Source of the DNA: Macrocybe gigantea
Taxonomy: Eukaryota > Basidiomycota > Agaricomycetes > Agaricales > Callistosporiaceae
Length of the DNA: 64,000 nucleotides
Reading direction: 5' to 3'
Assembly (NCBI GenBank): GCA_011319805.1
Contig: SJRY01000303.1
Coordinates: forward strand, 1-64,000
A program made the position numbers and the translations under genes. Under the pieces are notes generated by a model. It made no database searches, was not told the DNA's origin, and saw nothing but the letters and a program-made list of their open reading frames with translations. Position 1 is the stretch's first letter; each line of letters starts with the position of its first letter. This document shows positions 11,942 to 24,382 of the stretch, one piece after another.

Positions 11942-13089
11942 ATGTCAGACTCAGGTTCCGAATCAGAAAGCAGCAGAGTTGTCCGCTTTTCGGATATCAT
12001 GACCATCCGCAGACTCTATCAAAACTCGGTGCTTAAGCTACCCGCAGCAAGCAAAGTGCGATACCAACCGAACGCCAGGCTGCTCGACCAAATCTCATTT
12101 ATGTACGTCACAATGCGGCTTTGCGTTGTTCTTTCACAGAAGGTTTAATTCTTTAGCCAAGCTGATCTTACAAAGCTGGAGGTCGATGCCATCGTGAATG
12201 CCGCGAATTCAAGTCTCTTGGGTGAGCAAGAGGCAATGTCTTGTGTTCTACTTCCTGAGACCGCGGATATCGTCAGGCGGAGGAGGCGGTCTGTGTCATT
12301 TTGCATGGTCATTGAATTCTGGATTGATCCAGCGTACGATCCAGTCGACGGTGCTATCCATCGCGCAGCGGGACCACGCCTCTTGGACGAATGTGGGTCC
12401 TAGTCAACGCATTCTAAGTATACGCCACTGAGACGTTACACTAGGCCGCATGCTGAATGGGTGCGAAACGGGATCCTCAAAGATCACGAAAGGATATAAC
12501 CTCCCTGCGTGTGTCCCTTTTCTCGTACCCTCAGTGATATCATTATCCCATATGCGATAATTGCGATTAGCCACCATGTCATACACACCGTCGGGCCTAT
12601 CTACAGCGCAAGACAGGCAGAGCATAGGGCAACGCAACTGGCGTCCTGCTACAGGACAAGCCTTGAGCTTGCCGTCTCAAATAGGCTGAAGCGTATAGTG
12701 AGTCTCGTGCGATCAGTATCACCGTAGTCCTGAACGCTCCCGAACTTTCGAGGCCTTCCCTTGCATTTCCACGGGAATCTATGGATATCCAATAGTAGAC
12801 GCGACCCATATAGCTCTCCAAGAAGTCCGAAAGTTTTGCGAATCCAGAGCCGGCCCGATGGTTTGTTTCCCTGCCTTTTTCGAGCCTGGATTCCTCCAGT
12901 GACTGAATCTGATGCTTGTACAGATTGAACGTATCATTTTCGTCGTTTGGTTGGACAAAGATAAGAAAGTTTATGAGTCAGTGCAGATGTTGCATAGCTT
13001 TAACCCTTCTCAACACGACCCTCAGGGAGTTGATTCCCGAGTATTTTCCACCTGCGTCGGAAGAGCGGCAGCAGGCAGTCGAGGCATAG
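11942..13089 (+). CDS. Macro-domain ADP-ribose-binding/hydrolase protein (MacroD-like)
   Basis: Macro-domain protein expected to bind or hydrolyse ADP-ribose (mono-ADP-ribosyl-protein or O-acetyl-ADP-ribose hydrolase). Nine exons: 11942-12102, 12157-12221, 12277-12288, 12345-12392, 12445-12508, 12571-12697, 12753-12860, 12924-12976, 13026-13089; 233 residues. Key blocks are [26 protein letters not shown] in order, [24 protein letters not shown] and [12 protein letters not shown], covering both phosphate-binding loops and the catalytic Asn/Asp region of MacroD enzymes. The glycine-rich loop is carried by a 12-nt exon (12277-12288). The first 50 residues are Ser-rich and unstructured. Compartment is not evident. 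Intact. Confidence 0.92.
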
Positions 13090-13574
13090 CTCCATATCTT
13101 TGTCGACAAAATGTTCACATTCGCATTCCGATGCCTTTCTTGTGAGTCTTCGATTGCAAGTCATTCTCGACGGAGCGTAGTTGATGAATGTAGACTCATA
13201 GTCTGTCTCATGCAACTTACTTATGCGCAATTTTACTAAGTACCCGCCAGCCGCCCTGGCTTCATCTTCACCACAGTGTGAATTCTGTCCCAGTGCACAA
13301 CAGCGCTTAATTGAAACTGATGCGCACTTGCTCCATCAAGCACGACTCCGGCCGGTCGTGTCTTTTGAATCGCGTCTGCCGGCCCGCTTGAGCTCATCAT
13401 GCGCCCCGTGACCATGGTATTGACGGTAGTCTCTTCTCCGTAATTTCTCCGCAACACCATGAGCCATCTGGTCATAACGTGTCCAAAAAGCGGGGTATAA
13501 CGCGCATCGTTTCTGATCGCGGTGCTCCTTACCTTTTACCCACAGACGAGCTTCACGTCCTGCTGACAACAAGG
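13090..13574. other. Intergenic
   Basis: About 485 bases between the macro-domain gene and the sugar transporter. Frames on both strands are short and without family signature. It should hold the transporter promoter, but no clear element was picked out. Confidence 0.6.
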
Positions 13575-16066
13575 ATGGGCCTGATTTACAACGTTTTCGT
13601 CGCCACTTTCTCGTCTATCGGTGAGTAGCTGTAGGTCACAGTAGATTGTGACCTGACGAAGATTATCAGGCGCGTTTCTGTTTGGGTATGCCTATCTAGC
13701 CTGAAGGATGTGTCGCGAGAATCTTTGGCTAAGGGCACTCTTTTTCATGTGTGACAGTTATGACAGGTGCACTTCCGATATTCCACTCTGGTAAGTAGCG
13801 CGCTAATGCTGGTGACAGCGGCATCATCGCGTCTGTCATTACGATGGACCACTATCTCGCGAAATTCGGCGATGATCCAAGTATAAGGGGTGCGGTGGTG
13901 TCAACTTTTAACGGCAAGTCACACTTTCAATTGCCTTGCCGGCTTGCATTAATGTTTATTATGTAGGTGGATGTTTCTTTGGCGCGATGGGTGCAGGATG
14001 GTACAGTGGCATAGGTGTTTATTTGCCGAGTCATACTGAGTGTTTGCCAGGGCAAATGACAAATGGGGACGGAAGAGAACTATTCAGGTGTGTCACGAAC
14101 ATCGCTGGCTTCTATAAAGCTAACAGTGCCGTACAGATTGGCTGTGTCCTAGCACTGTGGGGTTGCGCTATGCAGGCAGGTGCGAATAACGTCGCAACCC
14201 TTCTTGTCGGTCGAATCGTCGCGGGGTTGGCCATTGGGTAAGTATCATCATGTCAATGGTGTTCGATCTTCCGATTTTCGATGTCAACGCCCAGAGTGCT
14301 ATCCATGACGGTTCCTTTGTATAACGTATGGTACATATCTTCAAGATAGGGACGAATAACTGACTGAAATCTTCAGACTGAAGTGGCCCCTCCCAAGATT
14401 CGAGGCTTCCTTGTTGGTTTAACACAACAGCTTATCGGAATCGGATTTATCGTCGCTAACTGGGTAAGACCAGGGATTTTCGGCATAGTTTCCTGCGGAT
14501 GCTGACGGATGAAAGATTGGATACGGGTCTCAGTTCATCTCATCCGACACGTCGTGGAGACTGCCACTCGGCCTTCAGGTTTGAAGTTTCACGCATATAC
14601 TTCATGAGCAGCCAAACTGAAATCATGCAATATAGCTGCTACCAGCTGGGTTGTTGCTGATTGGAATCCAATTCTTGCCTTATAGTCCGGTGAGCAGTGC
14701 GCATCTGTAATTCGACTTTTACTTGACCTCACCGCAAAAAAATGCCTTAGCGTTGGCTGCTGGAGGTAGGCAGAGACGAGGAAGCAAGGGATGTTGTCCT
14801 CCAAATGTACGGCGAAGGAGCCAGGGAAGTCGCAGAGAAGGATTATCAAGTAATGTCTGAAACGATAAAGGCCGAGAAAGCTGTGAGAAGTCGGAGGTTG
14901 AGCGATCTTTGGTCGACTCGTGCTATGATGCATCGGACTTTCGTTGCCGTCGGAGTGCAGGTCTTCTGTCAATGCACTGGTATCAATGGTAAATGCTCGA
15001 CTTCTTATATTTGGCGCATCACTAACCTTTTTCAGTCATAAATTACTTCGGACCTCAAATGTATAATTCGCTTGGTATTAGGGGACATAGAGCACTTTTA
15101 GTCCAAGGGTGAGTTTTGATTTTGCTCTGGAGAGTTGCAGCTCGGAATGACGTCTTTCCAGCATATACGGAGCTGTTGGACCTATCACGAATTTCTTGTG
15201 AATTTATTTTCCGAGAAATGCTTGTGCCGGCAATTGAAGCCGTCCTTCTTTGACAGCTTTATCACTTTGGCATTGGATCGGGTCGGAAGAAAGAGACCGC
15301 TGCTTTTCGGTGCCGCAAGCTTTGTCGCTACGTTTTCTATCTTGGCGGCGATAGTGGCCACGAATCCTCTTCCGAATGACCCAGACGCGGTGCTTCCTCA
15401 TGTGAATGTTGCCGCGCAACGGTACGTGTCTTTCTCATATGTAAATATAACATCGCGCGAGATTTTTTGTTTGAAGGGCTGGCATCGCAATGATCTTCTT
15501 GACGAGTATATTCTTCTCTGTCAGTTTTGGACCAGTCAGCTGGGTGCTTGCATCAGAGGTAAAGCCCCTTCCTCAGTCGATTTGGCATATTCGTTGAAAC
15601 GATTCGGTGATAGGTCTTCCCAACCAACACACGCGCTATTGGAACCAGTGTAGCAACCTGTGCAAACTGGGTATGAGTCTGTGTTCCGAGTGCATTGTTG
15701 ATGGTCTGATTGGCATCGTTTTCAACCAGGCGTTCAATACTCTCTTCGCTCAGGCAAGTTGCTGAATACCGAGTTAAGGAAAAATGACCGACCATGTTTG
15801 ATTCAGGTCTCTCCGCTGGCGATGACTAACGTCAAGTGGAAATTCTACATGCTTTTTGTCGCGTTAAACTTGGTTGACTTCTTCATAATTGCGTTTGTGT
15901 TCCCTGAAACAAAAGGTAGGACGATGATTTTTTTTTTTACCCGGAACTAAGCTGGATCTGGTCTCTAGGAAAGAGCTTGGAGGAGATGAACGTTGTGTTC
16001 GGCGACGAAATGGACTTGTCTGGAAAGCATGAGGACGAGAAACCGAGTGTTGAAGAGACGAGTTGA
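13575..16066 (+). CDS. MFS sugar transporter
   Basis: Twelve-helix sugar porter of the major facilitator family, plasma membrane. Twenty exons close in frame to 484 residues; examples are 13575-13620, 13670-13685, 13758-13766 (only 9 nt), 13819-13913, 14751-14988, 15257-15421 and 15969-16066. Signatures: GFLFGYDSG, GRKRTIQ, LVGRIVAGLAIG, DRVGRKRPLLFGA, and the C-terminal PETKGKSLEEM. Two introns use GC-AG borders (GCAAGT donors at 13914 and 15754). No frame break. The start ATG at 13575 places the first helix directly at the N-terminus (IYNVFVATFSSIGG), as in fungal hexose transporters. Substrate cannot be read. Confidence 0.93.
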
Positions 16067-16114
16067 TAGGGACATTGCATTACGTAACAAAGATTTTCTT
16101 GCTCCTGAGCTTGA

Positions 16115-16967
16115 ATGAAACTGGACAGTCTGCCTGTTGAGGTATAACTCTTTCCTCCTCATCCACCATCTTCGTCGTCTCTGACGGCACCCACAGTTGC
16201 TATACGAATTGCAACTCTACGCGCTGTCCCATTCTCTGCCCTACATCTGCAGATCCATCTATCTTATCTTTTCCGCCACACCCTCGTCGTACCGCGCCGA
16301 GTACCTTTTGGGGCGCACGACATCGGAACTTTCGGGAACTAGCCCGCAGGATATCTTCACGAGAGTGCTTCGCTACCCTCTCTGCAGCGCCGAGGTCCTC
16401 GACGCGTTTTGTCACAAACTCTCATTTGTGTCACCCCCCACAAAATCCCTCAGTTGTGAGCTGCCGAGACGACTGTTCCGCGCGCTGGCACCGAAGCCCG
16501 GAAATCTCACCTGGAAGGCCGACGATCCGCCTCTTCCATTCCTCAGATACCTCTTCAATTCGCCAACTATACCTACCCCGGACGTCAATTCGCACAGCGG
16601 ATATGCTCTGACGAAAGCGGTATATGCAAAGTTCGTCCCCCTCGTACAGTTTCTTCTGTGTCATCGTGCTTCTCCGCGACACAAGGATTGCCTGGCCGTC
16701 ATGGTCGCCATTCGCCAGAAGGATCTAGGATTGGTGAAGATGTTAATCGAACGCGATTCACACGCGGACGACTTGGCTGGACAGAAGCTAAGCTCGAAAA
16801 AGACCTCGGCCAAGAGGCGGAGGTTGGAAGATAGGGTTGAAATCAACCGCGAGATGGTTAAACTCGCCGTCAGATGTGACGCCAAAGACATCGTGGAATA
16901 TTTCACGAGAGAAAAGGGCTGTATTCCTGATATACAGACTCTCCACATGATATCGCGGTGGACATGA
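16115..16967 (+). CDS. Unrecognised protein, F-box-like start and ankyrin-like middle
   Basis: Two exons, 16115-16141 and 16197-16967, give 265 residues. The N-terminus DSLPVELLYELQLYA looks like an F-box-type leader, with the intron falling inside it. The middle has two helix pairs spaced like ankyrin repeats (SGYALTKAVYAKFVPLVQFLL, KDLGLVKMLIERD), then a basic stretch KRRRLEDR and a third helix pair ending IVEYFTREKGC. No catalytic motif. It starts 48 bp after the sugar transporter stop, on the same strand. Similar short ankyrin-like proteins are common and unstudied in basidiomycetes. Identity not assigned. Confidence 0.7.
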
Positions 16968-17476
16968 GAAACACCGGGGTAGACAACATCAAAGCGTTCC
17001 GGGAACAAGATTTCCGCCCATGATTCCATTTCGCAAATGGATTGATCCTTTTGCTGCATCATGCGGACGCATGCGCCACAACTTACCTGTAGTATGTGCT
17101 ATCAATGTTGTACGGTACACCGAAGGCGTCTTGTATCTTATTCACAACGAAATGTCTTCGTAGATGGGTCATTCAATCGCAACAAGCTCGCATTATTCAT
17201 GGCATTATCGCATTAGTTTCAACGCTCCAAACTCTCAGAAGCCATAAGGTGGCCTCGGTGTCATGCTGGAGGTGCACCTATGCGTGACTGCTCTCAGTGA
17301 CAGTTCAGCTACCATGGCAATAACTAAGCCGACATTATGACGTCGGAAAGCTCTGAGAGCAGGTAGATATGAGGTACCTTGTTCATTCGTCGGGAAGTCG
17401 CTAATATCAACTGGTACGGTGATGCAGTGCATAACATACTGACGCATACTGGCCGTAACGGTTTGGAAATGTTTAG
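16968..17476. other. Intergenic, convergent 3' ends
   Basis: Between the ankyrin-like gene and the P450, whose 3' ends face each other. Only short unsupported frames seen. Confidence 0.6.
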
Positions 17477-20122
17477 TTAATTAACCAAAGATACCTTCAA
17501 CGGCATCTGGGACTGCTCGGATCCTTTGACTTTGGGAGAACTAATGGCGGACATGTGCCAAATCACTTCTTGATCCGAAAGTTCGAAACGGAACTGTGAC
17601 AAGAGAGCGGAAAGGACGACTTCTGTTGTTAAAAAAAAGCTTCATTACATCCGAACATCGACGGAAAAAGTGAGGTCTTACTCATTTCCAGTTGTGAAAA
17701 CTTGAATCCACTTGAAGTAGGTCATTCAGGGCTGCGCCACCTTGAAATAAAGAACAACTTACATGCATGCCCTTCCACCACCTAGGAATGTCATTCTGAG
17801 CGAAGCATGAGCAGAGGTACGGATTGATGAGATAAACGACCTCTTACAGGTTCGAATAAATGCCTGGCATGTGCGCATTGACAATGCTATCGGGAAGTGG
17901 AGAGAGCCAACGTTCAGGCTTCCACTCGTATGAATCCGCACCCCATAAGGAAGGATCACGATTGGCGGCAAGAATTGATATGATGACATTGGTATTATTT
18001 GGAATAGCAATCTCGTGCATTTCACGCCCGTCCAAACCCTTAATAGGTTCCGACAAAGGCAAAATCACGTCTTTCCGAGTGCTGAAAGGACATTAAGTGT
18101 ATGACAGATGCAGCTGCATCACTAATGTTACTCACGTCCGCGATGCAATGGACACAGGTGGATAACTGCAAAAACGTTGAAGAGGTGAGCATAGGCGCAT
18201 CTGTGAGCAAAACCGACATACAGCCTGAGAGTCTCGCGACAAATAGCGTCAAGGTAAGGAAGAGAAACCAGTTCATCATAGAGCAGGTCTCGACCGCATT
18301 TCGCGCGGGCATCCCGTATTTCAACGCGAAGCTTTTCCTGTACATCCGGGTGGGTTGCGAGAAGCTGCAGAGCGCGAGAAAGGGCGTTTGACGTGGTGTC
18401 CATGGCTGCGAAGGTGAGTGTCCTGTTCACATTTGAGATTATACGGATCGCTTTATGGAAAGACGAATTTGGTCTTACGACATCTGTGTAAGGTAAGATA
18501 TTGAAAACAGATCCCTTCAGTGCGCAGCATTTCGGCAGAGTGCCGTGTGGTATATCACCTGTCCAAGTACCTCTTCCTCGGGAAGTCGATCGTCCTCCGT
18601 CGCTGCCATATTCGCCGTGACTGTAAGTCGTGTCATTAAGTCTGATGCTCTCGAAGGTTCGACTGTCAGTGACTGTTAGACGAACTTAAAATGCTCATGA
18701 TATCCTTTCCTCGTCCAACTTGCTTGACTACAGCTTCATCTCCTTGAATTAAGGCTGTCTTCTTGCTCTCAAAGATTTGGATTGAGGTATTATGAATTAT
18801 ATCCACTATATCCCTGAGCTGGCGCGCAGCCTTAAACGGGATAAGATTGACGACGAATCTCCGGAACCGAGGAGACCCAAGCTTTATCAGCGTCGAAAGA
18901 AAATACGTGCGGAGGAGTATGAATTTGAATGACACCGGGCTATTTTTTGAGATTGAGTGCGGTGAGATACAATAAAAGGTAGGTGCAAATCCAAACGACA
19001 TACACGAATTCCTTGACAGAAACGCTGTATGGATGGGCGTCAACATCGTCGGATAAATTATCGAAAGAATAGCCCAATCCGCTTTGACCAATTAGTTCAA
19101 GGGCAGTCCTGGTCATCCATCTGAGCATGTCAATCTTCAACAATTAGTGAAGATCAAGGAGTACAAGTCCAATGTAAACACACCTCCTGTGGACCCTTTG
19201 AGACCTTTTGTTGGATGGCATTTTGCAGCTGATAAAGTCCAAACTACTGTCAGATTCATTCAAAGCAACACAGGGAAACTTTGCTGCACCTTCTGAGCCA
19301 CGTCATTGAAAATCGGGACTGATGACAATCAACAGGGACAGAGAAGAGCAGTCTGTCTACACTTACTCATTTCGCGCATGTGGGCAATGGAAAACACTGG
19401 ATTCAACATCTTGCGCTGCCTACGGTGATGGTCGCCTAGCCATTGCATCGTCAGGAAAGTGCCCGTTTTGAAAGCGGTGGAAAAGCACCTAACGTCGATA
19501 GTAGCCCTTTCCCTATCAAGATACTGTTGCTTCTGTATGGATCATCAGTCTCCAAGCTAGAGCCGACCGCAACGACCTCAACGCATACGCAATAAAGCCA
19601 GAGGTCTCCTCATAAATGTATTGATCCTTCGACGGCTTTAGAAATCGAACCGGAATGAGAGCTTAAGACGTACTTTGACGACGATATGATGCAAAGCCTT
19701 GGGATCATATACGTACAGTTGCTTGTCCTGCGGCAAAGTTCTTCAAAGATATACTGTACATGCAGGTGTAATAGCACGGTACCCCAAACAATGCATTGAT
19801 TCTGACAACCTTGCCATCTGCCGCAATGTAAGCTTGAAAGATCCGCTCTATATCCGGAGGACCTTGGAAACTTACAATTTTCAGCCAGATGCCTATGATA
19901 CTCCCATCCATGCACGTTGAATAGGCGGAAGAAATTGCCTGGCTGTAAGTTCAGAATGTACAAGAACGACAGAACCCGTGGAACATCACCTTTCCAAAAT
20001 GAGTGAGAAGGAGGCCCAGGAATATTGTCGATATCCGTCCTCACGACAAACCGACGAAGGAGAAGCCAAATAAGCCGGGTAGAAACCAACAGAATCAGAA
20101 TGCGGATGGCGGTAGTGAACAT
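17477..20122 (-). CDS. Cytochrome P450 monooxygenase, membrane-anchored
   Basis: Microsomal haem-thiolate monooxygenase. Nineteen exons close in frame to 544 residues; these include 19990-20122, 19876-19938, 19004-19134, 18686-18939, 18479-18483, 18222-18422, 17848-18081, 17763-17795 and 17477-17622. The N-terminus has a single hydrophobic anchor then NIPGPPSHSFWKG. The I-helix oxygen motif is AAMDTT, the K-helix is ETLR, the PERF-type motif is PERW, and the haem loop reads FLGGGRACIGFKFS with the ligand Cys, assembled over an intron. Exon 13 (18479-18483) is only 5 nt; it supplies Met and part of Ser in GQMSTLTFAAMDTT. No frame break. General look is of large basidiomycete clans such as CYP5144/CYP5150, but the family is not fixed by eye. 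Confidence 0.93.
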
Positions 20123-21051
20123 CTTGTACAGCAGGCAGTCAGGATACAGACTTCGCAGGATGCAAAGAAGCCTGACGTTTTATATCTGATGTGACCGCAT
20201 GGGAATAGTGATACAGTCTTCTCTGCTCTGGTTAGCCGGTACACTGTCCGTGTATGACCAATAAGTTCATACGATGTATAACGCACATCGAGAAGCCGTG
20301 ACTGCACGGCTGCGTGGAGCGATAAGGTTAGCATCACGAGCGGACACAATTGACTCATCTGAGCTATGCATAGCCGGTCAAACCGTGGCCACGAGGGCAT
20401 CTGAACGTCAGACTTAGCCCGGTTGCGTACACAAGAACAGCGTAAGCATTTCCTAGCTGGTGGGATCCTCCAATGACAGGTGCTCACTGGAACCCATCAA
20501 AGAAGCAGGCACCGACTAGACCTTGTGGAAGGTGATCCGCAACTGGTGATCAGATGATTCCTGAGGTTGGTGACTACTGATTAGCGGCGAAGGTGCTCCT
20601 TCGAGGAAGAAGGCTGGCAGGAAGAAATGGCAGACTCAGGCCTCAGGGCTGATCTGAAAAGAGGGATCAATTAGTTGCCGACGGAGAATGGTTGGAGCAA
20701 TGATGATACATCAGTCATCGGTTTTTTCAAGACATTGCTTCCAGCCTGTGAGTAAGAATCTTCGCACCAATCTCTGTGGGCGGTGTCACGAGCACGTTTT
20801 TAATGGCTGAGTTAACGTCGATGTTAGAAGGCTCGGTTTCGCACAAATAATCGACTGTTCTTCGCAAGCGGTCCCGGAGTCCTGGGCGACTGAATTGCAA
20901 GGAATTCCTTGCCTCTGATGTACGTGGATCAGTGTACAGTGGCATTATGCAGTACATCTACGGTAGAAAAAACGGGGATAAGAAAACGATAGTGAGAAAG
21001 CAAGTAAAAGATGACGTTCGGTGAACATACAGGTAGAATAGGAACGACCCG
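20123..21051. other. Intergenic, with one unassigned 76-codon frame
   Basis: Contains the P450 promoter side and the 3' side of the eIF1A gene. A minus-strand ATG frame of 76 codons (20727-20957) has no recognised motif and no visible flanking exons, so it is not called a gene. Confidence 0.5.
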
Positions 21052-21701
21052 CTATATCTCATCGATGTCCACTTCGCCTTCATCACCAAACTCAAAGGTG
21101 CATTCACCATCTTCCTCGCCGAAAACGTCCGTCTCATTGATTTTGGCATTCTCTGGAAGTTCTCCGTATGCTTTTACTGATGAGGAGTCATGAGCAAGCA
21201 GCGTCGCGTCAGATCAGATGGTCAACGCACAGTAACGGGCTTCATCAGCTGTGTACTTGACGATAACATCGGCTTTGTCATCTTGAAAATCGCGCAAGGA
21301 CAACAGAATGATGTCTCCTTGATTGATCCAGACCTGGTATAATTGTGAGCATAGCATTGACACCCTTCACTGCATCTAGAACACCTTTTTCCGCATTTTC
21401 CCTCGGATATGCGCTAACCGCTTCTCGCCGTCAAAACATTGCGCCTCCAAGCGCCCGTTCCCAAGCATTTTCAACACTTGTGCATACTCCTGACCGTCTT
21501 CCTTAAATACAAGCTCACGTTTATCATCTTCGTTTTCATTCTTTCCTCGTCTCCTGTTTTTACCGCCCTAAAAATCCTGGAGGTGAAAGCGGTTCGCGGA
21601 AAAACTGGACGTTTCCTCACCTTTCCCTTATTCTGTTTGACAGGTGAATCTCGTTCAGTTTAGCAAGCGATTTGCGAGAATGGGACGCTGACCTTCGGCA
21701 T
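21052..21701 (-). CDS. TIF11: Translation initiation factor eIF1A
   Basis: eIF1A, an OB-fold factor binding the ribosomal A site and promoting scanning. Five exons: 21693-21701 (MPK), 21621-21632 (NKGK), 21385-21567, 21237-21333, 21052-21176; 141 residues, normal for the family. The basic N-terminal tail [12 protein letters not shown], the core REL(V)[27 protein letters not shown] and the acidic tail ending DIDEI are diagnostic. The first two coding exons are 9 and 12 nt, which automatic gene finders often miss. Intact; presumably constitutive. Confidence 0.96.
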
Positions 21702-23211
21702 GGTTATTTGGACCTAAAGTATTCGCAGTCCGAGGAGAAAAGGTTGTGCAGAGAGCAATTTGCTGCCGCTGGCAATGAATGAACAAGTTGGTTGGTGTCG
21801 ATGGATGACTGGACAGTTCCTGAACGGGACCGACTTATCTTATTTGATCATGTTTGACGAAGAACCTTCTGTACAAATAAACACAAATATGTCAAGCATC
21901 TGCCACTGAAGACCAGAGACTCTTTTATCCGTATTTAATTCTGGAATGCATTAGATTTTCCTGGACGACGACAGTAACGACGACAAGCGCTCTGAGCGGA
22001 CCATTTTTCATCTCCTCAATTATCTGCCCTCAATCCATATTACAGAACATATTTCGGCGTCTCTGCGATGATGTGGGACAACTGTGCGCAGGAGCATGAT
22101 CATGGCATCACGAAACATCTCCGAATCCACAACCTTTTCAAGATGAGTACCACTACAACCTACAGATCGCGCCTCATCACAGTTTACCATTATCACCGAA
22201 AGCAGGTCTTTTCGTTTTCGTGGCTTTCTCATGCGCACCCATGACGAAAACAAACCAGCTGTCAAATTGTCGGCTTCTCTGAGACAGTTCTCAATGCTGC
22301 TGTTGGAACGAATGAAAAGAAAAAGCATGCTTCACACGCTATGTAATGTGTCCTGGAGCATATTTGACGTCGTTCTTCTCTCAGGATGTAAGCGCATAAT
22401 CATCAAGAGAGATGACTCTCCAGAAGCAGGAATTGTCAGATTGTGCTACACGCGATTCTCCATTGGCCAATTCTACGGCTTCACGGCATAGCACTGCTAC
22501 CCCGGTTCGCTTCCGTGCTTACAAGCAATAGCGGCCTGCAACCATCCACGCGACCTAGTCTAACATTCTCCTTACCCTCTATCGTACTATTATATGTATC
22601 TACAGCGTGGACAATGCTTCCTATGGCGTCAAATAAATATTCGCGGTGCACTCCGTCATTCCTGTTGCATCTCCTTTCACCTTAGTATGAGATCTTCGCA
22701 TTTAAATTTTGCTCAGTGACAGTTTGGTTTCCTGTCCCACCCGCAATATCAACAGTCGTCACATGTGGCTGTCAATTGCTTTGTATTCGGACGGCCCCAC
22801 ACGACTGGAATAATCGAATGACCAATAGGAGAGTTCATGCAGTGAAGGCAATACGAAACCGATCAACCGCAGTAACGCCGCGGAGGACCACGTATCCGAA
22901 ATCGGTGACAAGCTATGCATTGCCGTCGCAGAGATAATCGTATAGTACAACAGAGACTGAGCTGATAAAGGGTCTGTAAACGCTGCGAAATGACTCGTAA
23001 GCAGAACGAAAACATGTAAAAAAATGCTCCACATTCAATGTGAGGCGAAAGAAGTCGGTGACGCAAGCGTGGTAACGGGATAAAACGGGGTCGCAAGATA
23101 TGTATGTCGAGGTAGGAATGGAGGCTATAGAGAGATAGTCATACTTCAGACCGAACGCCGAGCATGCCAATGAGAGGAATGGGGTACCTCTAGTCCAGAT
23201 AAACAGAGTTG
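21702..23211. other. Gene-poor stretch, 1.5 kb
   Basis: Between the eIF1A start and the stop of the LYR-protein gene. Several open frames of 70-100 codons on both strands lack ATG context, splice support or family motifs. A hydrophobic minus frame (about 22760-23030) follows the LYR gene but could not be joined to a start. I see no supported gene. Confidence 0.55.
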
Positions 23212-23710
23212 TCATGAAAGATCTCGCGGAGGTCGGGTAGACAACATGGGCGCAACTGGCTGCGCATCCGGGTACATCCTCTTCAAATGCCGATATTTGC
23301 GCAAGGAGTACAGTGCGAGAGTTTCTGGATAGAAGTGGCAGAAGAGTGCGTCAGCGAGACGAACATTCGTGATTGTGTTTGTAATGGGCGCACCTTTTTT
23401 AATGTAATCTCCTAGCCTCAAGGCTTTCTCTATTTCCTCCCTGTCCGTCAAATTCCTATTCTCTGTTGCTCTCAAGCATAAATATCCCTATTTACATGCC
23501 AGAGTTATGGTTGTAGTCAACGCACTTTCATAGAGCCTTCGTATCCTTCCGTGGAAATCGTATCTGGGGTAGTGAACTCAGATTAGACGCCGCCGAGGCA
23601 TCGTTCTAGACGCATAAGAAGACCAACGAAGGATCTGGATAGTCCTTGCCCAACCTATACAGCTCTTTGTATAGGGCCAAGGCGCGTAGACGCGTTGAGT
23701 TCGTCGCCAT
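23212..23710 (-). CDS. ETFRF1: LYR-motif protein, ETFRF1/LYRM5-like
   Basis: Small mitochondrial LYR protein. Family knowledge: ETFRF1 binds electron-transfer flavoprotein and removes its FAD. Four exons: 23628-23710, 23526-23563, 23394-23462, 23212-23324; 100 residues. The order LALYKELYRLGKDYPDP, RRLYEKNRNLTD, EIEKALRLGDYIKKE, LALYSLRKYRHLKRMYP matches the ETFRF1 pattern (LYxxLxxLGRDYP ... ALYxLRKYRxxK). An earlier reading as an unspliced frame misses the LYR helix; only splicing through three introns gives it. C-terminal 20 residues are unordered. Intact. Confidence 0.88.
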
Positions 23711-24382
23711 CCCGCCAACGTTCACTTTGAGGCCAGGTCGTGTGAAGGGTCCAGTCACCACGCGGCGATGGTCACACGTATGGGAAACCGTGATGGTAAT
23801 TGTCGCACTTGTCCCTTGAAGTGTCTCGTTAGGCCCTACGCAAGTGTGTTTCGCATTTGGAAGTCATATCCATCCGGAGCATCCTGCGCGATTATCATCG
23901 ATGTCGACAGCTATTATTCCTTTGCATTTTGCAAGTCGAACCGATGCGACTACTCGAAGATAGGCATATGTGGGAATCCCAAAACGCGATACTTGAGATG
24001 GCATCTGAAACTTCACCGTGTCCAGGGATTTTACAGGCTACTGGAAAAATTCACGTTCCCCAGCCATCGGTAACTTACGGCCATACTGATCGAGCAGGTA
24101 CAGATTTTTTTTCCTTTCTATGAAAACAATCCAGGCGAATCACGGAAAAAAATTGGAATCCGACAAAGCGCCATTCGAGAGTTTCCCAGGCTCTAAAGCT
24201 GTGTATGCGGATACACGTATATCACAGCCATGCAGTGCGGACACTGTGGGGATTCTCAGCCTAAATACATCCTCGAAACGGGTGATCCACAGAATGAATT
24301 GAGCGAAGTTGCTTGCCAAAGCTACCAAAGATGCCGTGTTGCTCGGACGTTGGATTGTAAAAATGGAAAACTCTTTCTTCAC

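Noticed and set aside
17477..20122. P450 as pseudogene because of many short frames
   Set aside because: All 19 exons join in phase once a 5-nt exon is allowed; no frame break remains.
22759..23215. Hydrophobic minus-strand frames after the LYR gene
   Set aside because: They start after the LYR stop codon, lack a start codon in context and could not be spliced into any family; probably 3' flank.
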